Of a stretch of DNA of 64,000 nucleotides, positions 43,861-52,283 are shown piece by piece. Every line of letters begins with the position of its first letter. Position 1 is the first letter of the stretch. Position numbers and translations under genes: made by a program. This DNA comes from Streptomyces sp. HD (lineage in GTDB: Bacteria; Actinomycetota; Actinomycetes; Streptomycetales; Streptomycetaceae): the NCBI RefSeq assembly GCF_028369295.1, contig NZ_JAQMYP010000022.1, positions 62,001 to 126,000 on the forward strand, written 5' to 3'. The notes under the pieces were generated by a model. That model searched no databases. It saw only the letters and a program-made list of their open reading frames with translations, and was not told the origin of the DNA.

Positions 43861-44699
43861 GGCGTGAGGAACCCGGCCCCGGTCAGGACCTTCTGGCCCT
43901 CGGCGGACCGCACCAGCGCGATGAACGCCTTGGCGGCCTCGGCGTTCTGCGTGTCCTTGAGCAGGGTGATCGGGTAGTCGTTGACGGCGTCGGCGGACTC
44001 GGGGAACTCCACGCCCTCCACCTTGTCACCCGCGGCCTTCACATCGGTCTTGTAGACGACGGCCGCGTCGGCCTCCTTCAGCTCGACCTTGGTCAGGGCG
44101 GCCTTGACGTCCTGCTCGTACGACACCGGCGTGAGCTTCAGCTTGCCGGCGTCGAGGGCCTTCTGCGCGGCGGCGCCGCACGGCACCTCCTTGTCGCAGA
44201 GCACGACCTTCAGGCCGGACTTGGTGAGGTCCTTCAGGGAGGCGACCTTGTCGGGGTTGCCCGGCAGGGTGGCGATCTCCAGCTGGTTGCGGACGAAGGT
44301 GGCCGGCGTACCGGAGGCGTCCCCGGCGTCCGTGACGATCTTCATCGTCTTGGGGCTGGCGGCGGCGAACACGTCCGCCGGGGCGCCGCCGGTGATGCTC
44401 GCCGCGAGGGAATCGCTGCCGCCGAAGCTGAAGGTGACCTTCGTGCCCGGGTGCTTCTGCTCGAACTGCTTGCCGAGCTTCTCGAAGCTCTCCTTGAGCG
44501 AGGCGGCGGCGAAGACGGTGACCGAGCCGGACACCTTGCCGGCGTCGGAGCCAGAGGCGGACGCCGACGCCGCGGAGTCCGATTTCGTAGCGGAGTCCGA
44601 GTCGGACGAGGAGCAGGCACCCAGGGCCAGCATGGCGACGGCCCCCAGAGCCGCCACCTGCAGGGGGCGGCGGGTCCGCCGCACGGTACGGGTCATCAC
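43857..44699 (-). CDS. modA: molybdate-binding lipoprotein
   Basis: 280 aa. Lipobox LGAC (Cys about residue 28), Ser/Asp-rich linker, then a type II periplasmic-binding fold with ModA motifs TVFAAASLKESFEKL, KVTFSFGGSDSLAASI, APADVFAAAS, and YPITLLKDTQNAE. Captures molybdate or tungstate outside. GAGGGAG lies 7 bases before GTG 44699. First gene of modABC. Confidence 0.9.
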   Translation of the reverse strand: MMTRTVRRTRRPLQVAALGAVAMLALGACSSSDSDSATKSDSAASASASGSDAGKVSGSVTVFAAASLKESFEKLGKQFEQKHPGTKVTFSFGGSDSLAASITGGAPADVFAAASPKTMKIVTDAGDASGTPATFVRNQLEIATLPGNPDKVASLKDLTKSGLKVVLCDKEVPCGAAAQKALDAGKLKLTPVSYEQDVKAALTKVELKEADAAVVYKTDVKAAGDKVEGVEFPESADAVNDYPITLLKDTQNAEAAKAFIALVRSAEGQKVLTGAGFLTP

Positions 44700-44903
44700 G
44701 GATCTACTCCCTCTCCACGACCACGTCGGTCGACTTGATACTGCCGCAGGTGCGAGGGAAAAGTCCGCTGTCTCTTCGCATGAGCCGCAACTGTGATCTG
44801 CTGGGTTGGCATGTGCGTTTGTACGGGACGCGGCCCCGGGTACGGTCGTGAGTCACTCCCTCGCAGCCACCGGCACGGCCGTCGGCCCGGTGGCCGGCCC
44901 CGC

Positions 44904-45299
44904 TCAGGTCCGGTCGATGTGCACGTTCGTCGACTTCACCCGGGCCGTGGCCTCCATGCCGACCTCCAGCCCCAGCTCCTCCACGGCCTCCCGGGTCAGC
45001 AGCGACACCAGCCGGTGCGGCCCGGCCTGGATCTCCACCTGGGCCGCCACGTCGCCGAGCTTCACGGCGGTGACGATGCCGGGGAAGGCATTACGGACGG
45101 ACGTGTACGAGGTGCCCCCCTCGGCGCCACCGCTCTTCGCCAACTCCACGGAGAAGGCGGCCAGATCCTTCCCGTCGACGAGCCGCCGCCCGGCCTCGTC
45201 CCGATGCGTGGCCACCCGCCCGGCGTCCGCCCATCGCCGCGCGGTGTCCGGGCTCACCCCGAGAAGCCGTGCGGCCTGGCCGATTGTGTAGGACTGCAT
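44904..45299 (-). CDS. HTH-Mop (TOBE) molybdate-responsive protein
   Basis: 131 aa. N-terminal MerR-like HTH (YTIGQAARLLGVSPDTARRW, ADAGRVATHRDEAGRRLVDG), then a molybdopterin-binding Mop/TOBE domain (SVRNAFPGIVTAVKLGDVAA, QVEIQAGPHRLVSLLTREAV). This arrangement is a compact ModE-like sensor of intracellular molybdate that would control the adjacent modABC genes, on the same strand, 204 bases before modA. No ModE palindrome was recognised. Confidence 0.85.
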   Translation of the reverse strand: MQSYTIGQAARLLGVSPDTARRWADAGRVATHRDEAGRRLVDGKDLAAFSVELAKSGGAEGGTSYTSVRNAFPGIVTAVKLGDVAAQVEIQAGPHRLVSLLTREAVEELGLEVGMEATARVKSTNVHIDRT

Positions 45300-45451
45300 G
45301 CGGATCACGATAGGCGCCGCGGTGCGGTCCGAAGGCTGGGCGTGACCGCCGTCGCGGCGGGCCCCGGAGCCTTCGCGAAAACCCGTTGGCGGGCCATGGC
45401 GGCCGTTGCTACGTTTCGGAGGCCGTGCCGGAGAACGAGGAGGTGGTACCC

Positions 45452-45505
45452 GTGAACGCAGTATCGACATGGGTGCTCCCCTCCGGGGTCGCGGTCGGGC
45501 GATAG
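45452..45505 (+). CDS. 17-codon leader ORF with very strong Shine-Dalgarno
   Basis: VNAVSTWVLPSGVAVGR from GTG 45452, behind GAGGAGGTGG (45437-45446). A longer form from GTG 45425 is in frame (PENEEVVP...). It ends 46 bases before the hydrolase gene. A Streptomyces upstream-peptide candidate; may couple translation or attenuation of the gene downstream. It is too short for composition tests. Confidence 0.35.
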   Translation: MNAVSTWVLPSGVAVGR

Positions 45506-45550
45506 GTCGTCCGGGAGCGCCGTTCAAGCGCACTCCCGAAAGGCACGACC

Positions 45551-46273
45551 ATGCGATTCACTTCCGAGCAGCGCCTCGAAGACGGCGTCCTCGAACGCGA
45601 ATTCACCCTCGGCGAGATCCCCGGCACCCTGTGGACGCCCGAATCCGCCGCACCGGCCCCGCTGATCCTGATGGCCCACAACAACGGCATGTCCAAGGCG
45701 CAACCGCGGCTGGTGGCCCGGGCCCGGTACACCGCGGCGCGCGGCTACGCGGTGGCCGGCATCGACGCCGCCGGGTGCGGTGACCGGCCCCGTTCCACCG
45801 CCGACGAGCAGGCCCGCGCCGACCTCCGGCGGGCGATGCGGGCCGGCGAGCCGGTCGACGAGATCTTCGAGTCGTTCATCGGCCCGCTGGTCCACAAGGC
45901 GGTCCCGGACTGGCAGACCACCCTGGACGCCCTCCTCGCGTTGCCCGAGATCGGCGGCCCGGTCGGGTACTCGGGGTGGATGGCCGTCGGCATCCGCCTC
46001 GCCGCGGTCGAGCCGCGCATCGAGGCCGCCGGATTCTTCGCCGGGGGCTACGTGCCCCACGCCCAGCGCGAGGAGGCCCGGCAGATCACCATTCCGCTGC
46101 TGATCCTTCTCCAGTGGGACGACGAGGGGAACCCCCGTGAACGGGCCCTGGACCTGTACGACGCCTTCGGCAGCAAGGAGAAGACACTGCACGCCAACAT
46201 GGGCGGTCACACCGGCACCCCGTGGTTCGAGTTGGAGGACGGGGACCGCTTCTTCGGCCGACACCTGAAGTGA
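45551..46273 (+). CDS. alpha/beta hydrolase
   Basis: 240 aa. Fits the dienelactone-hydrolase-like group: TLGEIPGTLWTPE, PLILMAHNNG (oxyanion strand), YTAARGYAVAGIDAAGCGDR, nucleophile elbow PVGYSGWMAVG (Ser), acid in LILLQWDDEGNPRE, His in NMGGHTGTPWFE. Cytoplasmic, no signal. Substrate unknown. Followed by a strong hairpin. Confidence 0.82.
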   Translation: MRFTSEQRLEDGVLEREFTLGEIPGTLWTPESAAPAPLILMAHNNGMSKAQPRLVARARYTAARGYAVAGIDAAGCGDRPRSTADEQARADLRRAMRAGEPVDEIFESFIGPLVHKAVPDWQTTLDALLALPEIGGPVGYSGWMAVGIRLAAVEPRIEAAGFFAGGYVPHAQREEARQITIPLLILLQWDDEGNPRERALDLYDAFGSKEKTLHANMGGHTGTPWFELEDGDRFFGRHLK

Positions 46274-46308
46274 GGCCGGGCCGCCAGGCCGACAGCAGAC
46301 GCTGAGCG

Positions 46309-46370
46309 GCGTCGGCCATGATGCCGTCATCGAGGACAGCCCCGGCCCTCCTCGATGACGGCGCCGACGG
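46309..46370 (+). terminator. long hairpin terminator
   Basis: Perfect 13-bp arms CCGTCATCGAGGA/TCCTCGATGACGG with a 12-base loop (46337-46348), flanked by GTCGGC/GCCGAC (46311-46316, 46363-46368). No T-run. Placed 36 bases after the hydrolase stop, facing the ACP-like ORF. Confidence 0.75.
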
Positions 46371-46438
46371 CTGGCGGGCGGATCGAACTTGTGGCCTGCC
46401 GCAGGCGGAACGGCTGGGGGGGGGGAGCGGGGCAGGTC

Positions 46439-46759
46439 CTAGCCGCCCTCGCGCGTTATCCCCCGTGCCATGAGGGCCAGGCCCACTATTTCCTCGATGG
46501 TTTCCGCTTCGATGAGGCCGTCCTCGTCCAGCTCGATGTCGAAGCACCTTTCAATACGGCCCGCGGCTTCGAGCACCAACAACGAATCGGCGTTGATCTC
46601 GTCGATCAGAGATGCGCTCAGCTGGGGTGTCCTGCCCGGAGCGCGTGAAGCGAGGATCTCGACCAGCGCGTCGACGGTGTCCCACGGCGGAAGCCGCGGC
46701 TCGGTGAAGGCGTCGTGAAGGCGGGTACGGGATATCCGCTTCTGCAGCAGGCGGTGCAT
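46439..46759 (-). CDS. chimeric ORF: HTH fragment joined to an acyl-carrier-protein-like domain
   Basis: 106 aa from ATG 46759. Residues 1-27 (HRLLQKRISRTRLHDAFTEP, RLPPW) match the HTH segment of actinobacterial XRE-like proteins, and this match continues upstream of the ATG (LTHALHLIAGQPSLET) without a start codon. From DTVDALVEILASRAPG onward it is ACP-like: INADSLLVLEAAGRIERCFD with the phosphopantetheine-type DSL serine, and DEDGLIEAETIEEIV. Possibly a recombination join at the W-D-x-V-x-x-L-V-E segment. Function doubtful. Confidence 0.5.
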   Translation of the reverse strand: MHRLLQKRISRTRLHDAFTEPRLPPWDTVDALVEILASRAPGRTPQLSASLIDEINADSLLVLEAAGRIERCFDIELDEDGLIEAETIEEIVGLALMARGITREGG

Positions 46760-46924
46760 GGTCTCCAGGCTCGGCTGCCCCGCGATCAGGTGCAGTGCGT
46801 GCGTCAGCCTCGTTCACGCCGTCCATGAGCTGCGCCTCGCCTGGCGCCAGACCGACCGTGACACGGGTCGCGAGGACCCCGCATCCCATTCGCCGGAACG
46901 GGCGCCCGCACCGAGGGCGTAGTG

Positions 46925-47650
46925 GCGACCACCTCCACGAGCCCGTCGTCCGGCGCGGCCAGGAATGACAGGGGGACCGAGAGGGTCCGGGACGTCTCGT
47001 TGGTCATCGCACCCAGGTACCAGGTGTCGCCGCTCCGACGGGCGACCACCACGTACTCGCCGATGGACCCGGCCAGGGTGCGGCTCTCGTCCCAGGTCGT
47101 GGGGACGGTGTCGAACCAGGGCAGGCCCGGCCAGTTCGCGGGGTTGGAGTACTTGGACGGCTTGTCGTACCAGAAGGGGAAGTTCAGGGGCTGCTAGTAC
47201 ACCGCGGCCATCGCCATCTGGTGGGCGTTCGTCGTCCTGTTGCGGGACTGGCCGTAGCAGATCGTGCAGTCCATCGGTCCGCCGATGTTGCGGGCGAACG
47301 GCAGCGTCACGTTGTGCGTGGCGGTCGGGAACTGCTCGTTGCCGCGGACGCCTTCGAGGCTGACGTAGTTCGGGAAGGTGCGTTCGTGGCCGAACGGCCG
47401 GACGTCGTCGTGCATGTCGATCAGCAGCTCGTACTCGGCTGCCGCCTTGGCCCAGTCGGTGATCCGGTTGGTCATCGCCTGGGTGCCGTCGTTGATGAAG
47501 CCGAGTTTGACGCCCTGCACGCCCCAGCTCTTGTAGAGGGCGAAGAGCGGGTCCGCGTCGGTCAGCGCGAGCCGGTTGACGTACAGGAAGACGCCGATGC
47601 CCTTGCTCGTGGCGTACGAGATGACCGACGGCAGGTCGATGGCGGCCCGT
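46925..47650 (-). pseudogene. GH97 glycoside hydrolase remnant with an in-frame stop
   Basis: Reads IDLPSVISYATSKGIGVFLY, VNRLALTDADPLFALYKSWG, IDMHDDVRPFGHERTFPNYV, SLEGVRGNEQFPTATHNVTL, a TAG at 47194-47196 (VY*QPLNFPFWYDKPSKY), then PGLPWFDTVPTTWDESRTLA and VVVARRSGDTWYLGAMTNET. GH97 enzymes are alpha-glycosidases of about 650 residues; here the N-terminal 350 are lost and the C-terminus degrades into other sequence. Inactive. Confidence 0.75.
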
Positions 47651-47657
47651 GGGCCGG

Positions 47658-48149
47658 TCAGCTCGTGGGCGGCCAGCTCGTGGGGCGGGCGTGCCCCCTT
47701 GCCGCCAGTACGACGCACACCACCGCCAGCGGCAGCTCCGCGCCGAGTGCCATCGCCGCCGCCGAGACCTGGTCCATGCCCGGTGCCGCCGTCATCGTGT
47801 CGAACCAGGCGTCGACCACCAGCAGCGTGGCGGCGACGGTGGCCGTGAGCGAGTGCAGGCGGTGGCCTCGTACGGCCAGCAAGCCCGTGGCGATCAGGGC
47901 CACCGCCTCCGCGGTGTCCAGGCCGATCCAGACCGTGCGCCAGTTCGAGGCGACGGCCGCTGCGGGCAGGCTGTTGGCCAGCACGACCAGCCAGGGCAGC
48001 AGGGCCAGCCCGCAGGCGACCGGGACGTATTCCATCCGGTACCAGCGGCGCACTCGCCGCAGGGTCGACCCGCCCTCGACACCGTGGGTTCGGGTGATCA
48101 GCGCACTCATCTGCTCGGACTCCTCGCGTTCGCGGCGGCTCTCCTTCAT
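47658..48149 (-). CDS. integral membrane protein
   Basis: 163 aa from ATG 48149 (ATG 48110 is possible with GAGGAG upstream). Four TM helices: PVACGLALLPWLVVLANSLP, TAEAVALIATGLLAV, LTATVAATLLVVDAWFD, AELPLAVVCVVLAARG. Cytoplasmic basic start. The stop lies next to the truncated GH97 remnant, and its last residues (ARPTSWPPTS) look like foreign read-through. Divergent from the NarL-type kinase gene, function unknown. Confidence 0.65.
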   Translation of the reverse strand: MKESRREREESEQMSALITRTHGVEGGSTLRRVRRWYRMEYVPVACGLALLPWLVVLANSLPAAAVASNWRTVWIGLDTAEAVALIATGLLAVRGHRLHSLTATVAATLLVVDAWFDTMTAAPGMDQVSAAAMALGAELPLAVVCVVLAARGHARPTSWPPTS

Positions 48150-48282
48150 GACCTCCAGCCTCGACCGCGGGGCGATCACAGTCAGTAACGCAGATGTCCG
48201 TTCCGGGGTGGCACCAACTACACCCCCAAGACGGACGCTTACGTCATGGACCACCCCTGACCTCGGCACTTACGGTTCCCTC

Positions 48283-49533
48283 ATGCACATAACCGCCCGC
48301 CTGCGGCGCGCGATCCGGTGGCCGTTCCAGGGCGCCGGACGCCCGGCCGCGTTCCTCGTCACCGGGGTCCTGATCCAGCTCGCCGTCCTGGTCGTGATGG
48401 CCCTGCCATGGATCCTCTTCGTCCCGGAGGCGTTGGCGGCGGTCCTCCTCGCGGTTCTCGTCCCGCTCGCCGCCGTCGTGTCGGCCGGGCCGTTGCTGAC
48501 CGAGGCGCAGCGCGGCCGCTTCCGCACCCGTCTCGGTGTGGACGTCCCCTCGCCCTACGCGGGACCGCGTCCCCCGCTGCCCGGGTGGCTGCGTTCCCCG
48601 GCGGGCCGACGGCAGCTCGCTTACCACCTGCTGTTCGGGCCGCTGCTGGCCCTCGCAGCGGTCTTCGTTCTTCTGATGTGGGCCACGTCCGCCGTGGCCG
48701 TCTCGATCTACGTATGGATCTGGCTCGTTCCGCCGGAGTGGCGCCTCGGCCAGGCCGGCTACACCCCCGAGGGGGCATACGTCACCGCCGCCGGAGTCGC
48801 CCTGCTCTGCGCGGCGTCCTGGCTGACCGGTGCCCTCGCCCGGCTCGACACCCGCACCGCCACGGTCCGGCTCGGGCCCAGCCGTGAGGAGCAGTTGGCG
48901 CGCCGGGTGGAGGACCTGGCCGAGAGCCGGGCGGGCCTGGTGGACGCGGTCGACGCCGAGCGGCGGCGTATCGAACGCGATCTGCACGACGGTGCCCAGC
49001 AGCGGCTGGTCTCCTTGGCGGTCAACCTCGGGCTGGCCAAGGCGACGCTCGGTGACCTCACCGAGGACGCCCGCCGGGTGATCGACGAGGCGCACCGGGA
49101 GGCGAAGGAGGCGATAGAGGAGCTGAACGGCCTGGTGCGCGGGCTGCACCCGGCCGTTCTGGAGGATCGCGGCCTCGACGCCGCGATCTCGGGTATCGCG
49201 GCCCGGGCGCCCCTTCCGGTGGGGGTGACGGTGAACCTGACGTCGAGGCCGTCGCCCGCGGTCGAGGCCGTCGCGTACTTCGTCGTCTCCGAAGCGCTGG
49301 CGAACGTGGTGAAGCACGCGGAGGCGTCCCGGGCCGAGGTCACGGTGGAGTGCCCCGGTGCGACCCTGGTTCTCGTCGTCAGCGACGACGGCGTGGGCGG
49401 CGCCGAACCCGCCGGCGGTACCGGGCTGGCCGGGCTGGCCAAGCGGGTCGCGTCGGTCGATGGCAGGCTGTCGGTCGACAGTCCCGTCGGGGGGCCGACC
49501 GTCATGACCGTGGAGCTGCCGTGCGTGCCGTGA
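48283..49533 (+). CDS. NarL-type sensor histidine kinase
   Basis: 416 aa. Four or five TM helices in the first 190 residues, a short helix, then HisKA_3 with ERRRIERDLHDGAQQRLVSL (phospho-His) and an HATPase (VVSEALANVVKHAEAS, VVSDDGVGGAEPAGGTGLAG). Start ATG 48283 lacks a Shine-Dalgarno and lies 7 bases after TACGGT, so it may be leaderless. Overlaps the regulator gene by 13 bases. Confidence 0.88.
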   Translation: MHITARLRRAIRWPFQGAGRPAAFLVTGVLIQLAVLVVMALPWILFVPEALAAVLLAVLVPLAAVVSAGPLLTEAQRGRFRTRLGVDVPSPYAGPRPPLPGWLRSPAGRRQLAYHLLFGPLLALAAVFVLLMWATSAVAVSIYVWIWLVPPEWRLGQAGYTPEGAYVTAAGVALLCAASWLTGALARLDTRTATVRLGPSREEQLARRVEDLAESRAGLVDAVDAERRRIERDLHDGAQQRLVSLAVNLGLAKATLGDLTEDARRVIDEAHREAKEAIEELNGLVRGLHPAVLEDRGLDAAISGIAARAPLPVGVTVNLTSRPSPAVEAVAYFVVSEALANVVKHAEASRAEVTVECPGATLVLVVSDDGVGGAEPAGGTGLAGLAKRVASVDGRLSVDSPVGGPTVMTVELPCVP

Positions 49534-50165
49534 TCGCCGAGGATTCCGTCCTGCTCCGGATCGGCGTGGTCAAGGTCCTGGAGATGGCCGGGTTCGAGGT
49601 GGCCGCCGAAGTCGGCGATGCCGAGGCGTTGTTGGCGGCGGTGGAGGAGCACCGGCCGGACATCGCGGTGGTGGACGTCCGGATGCCTCCCGGCTTCACG
49701 GACGAGGGGGTGCGTGCCGCGCTGGTGATCAGGCAGCAGTGGCCCGGGACGTCCGTACTGCTGCTCTCGCAGTACGTGGAGGAGCGGTACGCGGCCGATC
49801 TGCTGTCCGCCCACACGTCCGGGATCGGCTACCTGCTCAAGCAACGGGTCGCGGACGTCGAGGAGTTCGCCGACACACTGCGGCGGGTGGCCACGGGCGG
49901 CACCGCACTGGACCCGCAGGTCGTCTCCCAACTGCTGGTACGCCGCCACAGCGACCCGCTGGACCGGCTCACCCCGCGAGAGCGCGAGGTCCTGGAGCTG
50001 ATGGCGGGCGGCCGGTCCAACGCCGGGATCGCCGGGCAGCTCGTGATCAGCGAGAGCGCGGTGGCCAAGCACATCAACAGCATCCTGGCCAAACTGGACC
50101 TGCCGAAGGCCGATGCGGACCACCGCCGCGTACTCGCCGTGCTGCGCTTTCTAGGCGTGGCCTGA
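49521..50165 (+). CDS. NarL/LuxR-type response regulator
   Basis: 214 aa from GTG 49521. Receiver: IAEDS (acidic), VVDVRMPPG with phospho-Asp, LLKQRV; LuxR-type HTH (LTPREREVLELMAGGRSNAG, ISESAVAKHINSILAKLDLP). Pair with the upstream kinase. Ends in a short alpha-helical tail. Targets unknown; similar systems often control neighbouring membrane protein genes. Confidence 0.93.
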   Translation: MRAVIAEDSVLLRIGVVKVLEMAGFEVAAEVGDAEALLAAVEEHRPDIAVVDVRMPPGFTDEGVRAALVIRQQWPGTSVLLLSQYVEERYAADLLSAHTSGIGYLLKQRVADVEEFADTLRRVATGGTALDPQVVSQLLVRRHSDPLDRLTPREREVLELMAGGRSNAGIAGQLVISESAVAKHINSILAKLDLPKADADHRRVLAVLRFLGVA

Positions 50166-50352
50166 GGACGGAGGGCACTGACGCGACCCCGGCGACGGCG
50201 GGTGCCCGGGGCTTCGGCCTGGGCGATGTCGCAGGTCAGGGCCGTTCCCAGGGCGACCTGGGGTCATGTGCGGTGGTGTGGCGCCGGGCGGGCGAGGTCG
50301 CGCCGCCCAGGGATGCGTGGTGTCCTGGAAGCCTCCGCAGGAGCACACGCCG

Positions 50353-51189
50353 ATGCGTCAAAGCCGGATTTCCGCCGTCGTGTCCGCCCGGTCCGCCCCG
50401 CCGACCGGAGCGGGCGGCGGCTTGCTGCCTGCCCGGGATCTCGCGGCGGCCTGGTTCCTGGTCGTTCTGATCGCGGTGCCCGCCTGGGCGCTGACGATAG
50501 GGCAGGCCCGGGACATGGGAGTCGAGCCCGGCACGATGGGGCTGGCGCTGCCACTGTTCCTGCTGCTGTGGGTGACGATGATGGCGGCCATGATGCTGCC
50601 GTCGATGGCGCCGGTGGCCATCACCTGGGTGCGGGGGATCGGCCGGCAGTCCTCCGGCTGGACGCGGACCGTGCGCACCGTGGAGTTCGTGGGCGGGTAT
50701 CTGTTGGTGTGGACGGCCTTCGGCCTGCTCGTCTACGCGGCCCTGACCCTCACCGACGGCCTGCTGGACGATCATCCGACCGCCGGACGGTGGATCGGCG
50801 CGGTGGCGTTCCTGCTCGCGGGCCTGTATCAGCTCAGCCCCCTCAAGTACGTCTGTCTGCGGCACTGCCGCGACCCCATGAGCCACCTGGTGCGCTACGC
50901 CGGGTTCCGGCAGCCGGCCCGCGACCTTCGGGTGGGCGTTCACCACGGCGCCTACTGCGTCGGCTGCTGTGCGGGACTGATGGTCGTCCTGATCCCGCTC
51001 GGCGTGATGAACGTGGCGGCGATGGCCGCACTGGCCGTGGTGATCCTCGTGGAGAAGCTCTGGTCCCGGGGCCCGGCGCTGGGCCGGGTCGTGGGCGTCG
51101 CGTTTCTCGTGCTCGCCGTGCTCGCGCCGTTCCAGGACTGGCTGCTGCCGGGCCTGCAGGGTTCGATGCCGACGATGGACGGCATGTGA
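50353..51189 (+). CDS. DUF2182 polytopic membrane protein
   Basis: 278 aa from ATG 50353 (AGGAG nine bases upstream). Seven or eight TM helices with DUF2182 motifs: MAAMMLPSMAPVAITW, GYLLVWTAFGLLVY, LAGLYQLSPLKYVCLRHCRD, HHGAYCVGCCAGLMVVLIPL, GVMNVAAMAALAVVILVEKL. Conserved His, Cys and Met residues in the membrane suggest metal (possibly copper) handling. Convergent with the DUF1326 gene, its usual partner. Confidence 0.88.
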   Translation: MRQSRISAVVSARSAPPTGAGGGLLPARDLAAAWFLVVLIAVPAWALTIGQARDMGVEPGTMGLALPLFLLLWVTMMAAMMLPSMAPVAITWVRGIGRQSSGWTRTVRTVEFVGGYLLVWTAFGLLVYAALTLTDGLLDDHPTAGRWIGAVAFLLAGLYQLSPLKYVCLRHCRDPMSHLVRYAGFRQPARDLRVGVHHGAYCVGCCAGLMVVLIPLGVMNVAAMAALAVVILVEKLWSRGPALGRVVGVAFLVLAVLAPFQDWLLPGLQGSMPTMDGM

Positions 51190-51243
51190 CTCACCCGGCC
51201 CGCCCCCGAAGGCCGTCTCCCTTCTGCCTGCGTGATGGGGTCT

Positions 51244-51909
51244 CTAGTCGGGGCTGCTCCAGTCGAACGGGAAGTACTTGCTCGACTTCCCCGAGCGTTC
51301 CCAGGAGAAGCCGAATGCGTCGGCACGGTCGGCTGTGGCCCGTCCCCAGGTGGCGACCTGGCCGGGGCCGACCTCGGCGCCCGGGGCGTTGTGGACCTGG
51401 ACGCGTGCGCCGTCCGGCGTCGTCGGGCCGGTGAGCGCCTCGGCGGTGGCCGTGACCCGGCCGGGGATCTCGGCCCGCCAGGTGGCGAGGTCCTCGTCGA
51501 TCTCGACGTGGATGGGGGCGATGTCCATGCCGCGCATCTCGGGGTGGAACATCGCCCCGAACTCCGCCGGCCAGCCGCCCGCCTCACCGCCGAAGATGGC
51601 TCCGAGTGCACCGCGCTGCTGCTCGTCGGCGCGCTCGTCGAGGAAGATCGCGGCGAACGGTTCGGTGTGTGTCCCGGCCCAGGGGTTGCCGACGAAGGAG
51701 CCGAGCATCAGGACGTTGAGATCGTCGAGCCGTACGTCGCCGAAACTGCCCTCCCGGATGTGCCAGACCAGTACGCCTTCGCAGTCCCCGTAGGTCGGTT
51801 CCTGCGCGAACGTGCAGGGGCACGGTATGGCGCACTTGCACACGTCGAACCAGTCACCGGCCAGGTGCCAGCGCGTTCCGGTCCCGCCGGTGGTGACCTG
51901 CTCTGTCAT
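51244..51909 (-). CDS. DUF1326 protein
   Basis: 221 aa, ATG 51909 behind GGAGGGA. N-terminal DWFDVCKCAIPCPCTFAQEP has a CxCxxxCxC cluster typical of DUF1326, followed by LVWHIREGSFGDVRLDDLNV, FLDERADEQQRGALGAIFGG, MRGMDIAPIHVEIDEDLATW and SWERSGKSSKYFPFDWSSPD. The Cys cluster probably binds metal. In many genomes DUF1326 and DUF2182 genes are adjacent, so a joint metal system is likely. Confidence 0.88.
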   Translation of the reverse strand: MTEQVTTGGTGTRWHLAGDWFDVCKCAIPCPCTFAQEPTYGDCEGVLVWHIREGSFGDVRLDDLNVLMLGSFVGNPWAGTHTEPFAAIFLDERADEQQRGALGAIFGGEAGGWPAEFGAMFHPEMRGMDIAPIHVEIDEDLATWRAEIPGRVTATAEALTGPTTPDGARVQVHNAPGAEVGPGQVATWGRATADRADAFGFSWERSGKSSKYFPFDWSSPD

Positions 51910-52283
51910 CTCGCTTCCCTCCTGCCGAGCCCGGAAGAGCTCTCTCGGAGTGGCGAGACCGCGTGTCCCGAGCCCGCTCCAGGATCGCGAGGCGGCCTCC
52001 ATTCCAGCTTGCACCTCACGTCCTCGCCGGGGAAACCCGGCCGTCGAGAAGTTCACCGGCGAGGTGCGGCGCCCTGGTCCATGGCGCCGCACCCGGGCAC
52101 CGGCCCCGGTGACGTTTCGTGGTGGCCGTGCGCTGTGTGAGTACCGAGTCCAGTCCCCGACTCTCTCTCCGCGCCGCCGTTGACTCCCCCCAGGAGCGGC
52201 ACGGAGAGGGCCTGGGGCGGCCGGGGAACCGCCACGCACGGGGACCCGGCCGCCCCCGCATCCTTCGCACCGTCGGCGGCCGG
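51910..52283. other. intergenic region, one hairpin
   Basis: 374 bases without a gene. A perfect 12-bp stem GGGGCGGCCGGG/CCCGGCCGCCCC (52214-52256) lies just beyond the stop of the LCP gene and is its likely terminator. No other structure is seen. Confidence 0.6.

Noticed and set aside
44700..44903. ModE operator before modA
   Set aside because: No CGxTATA-type palindrome was found in the gap.
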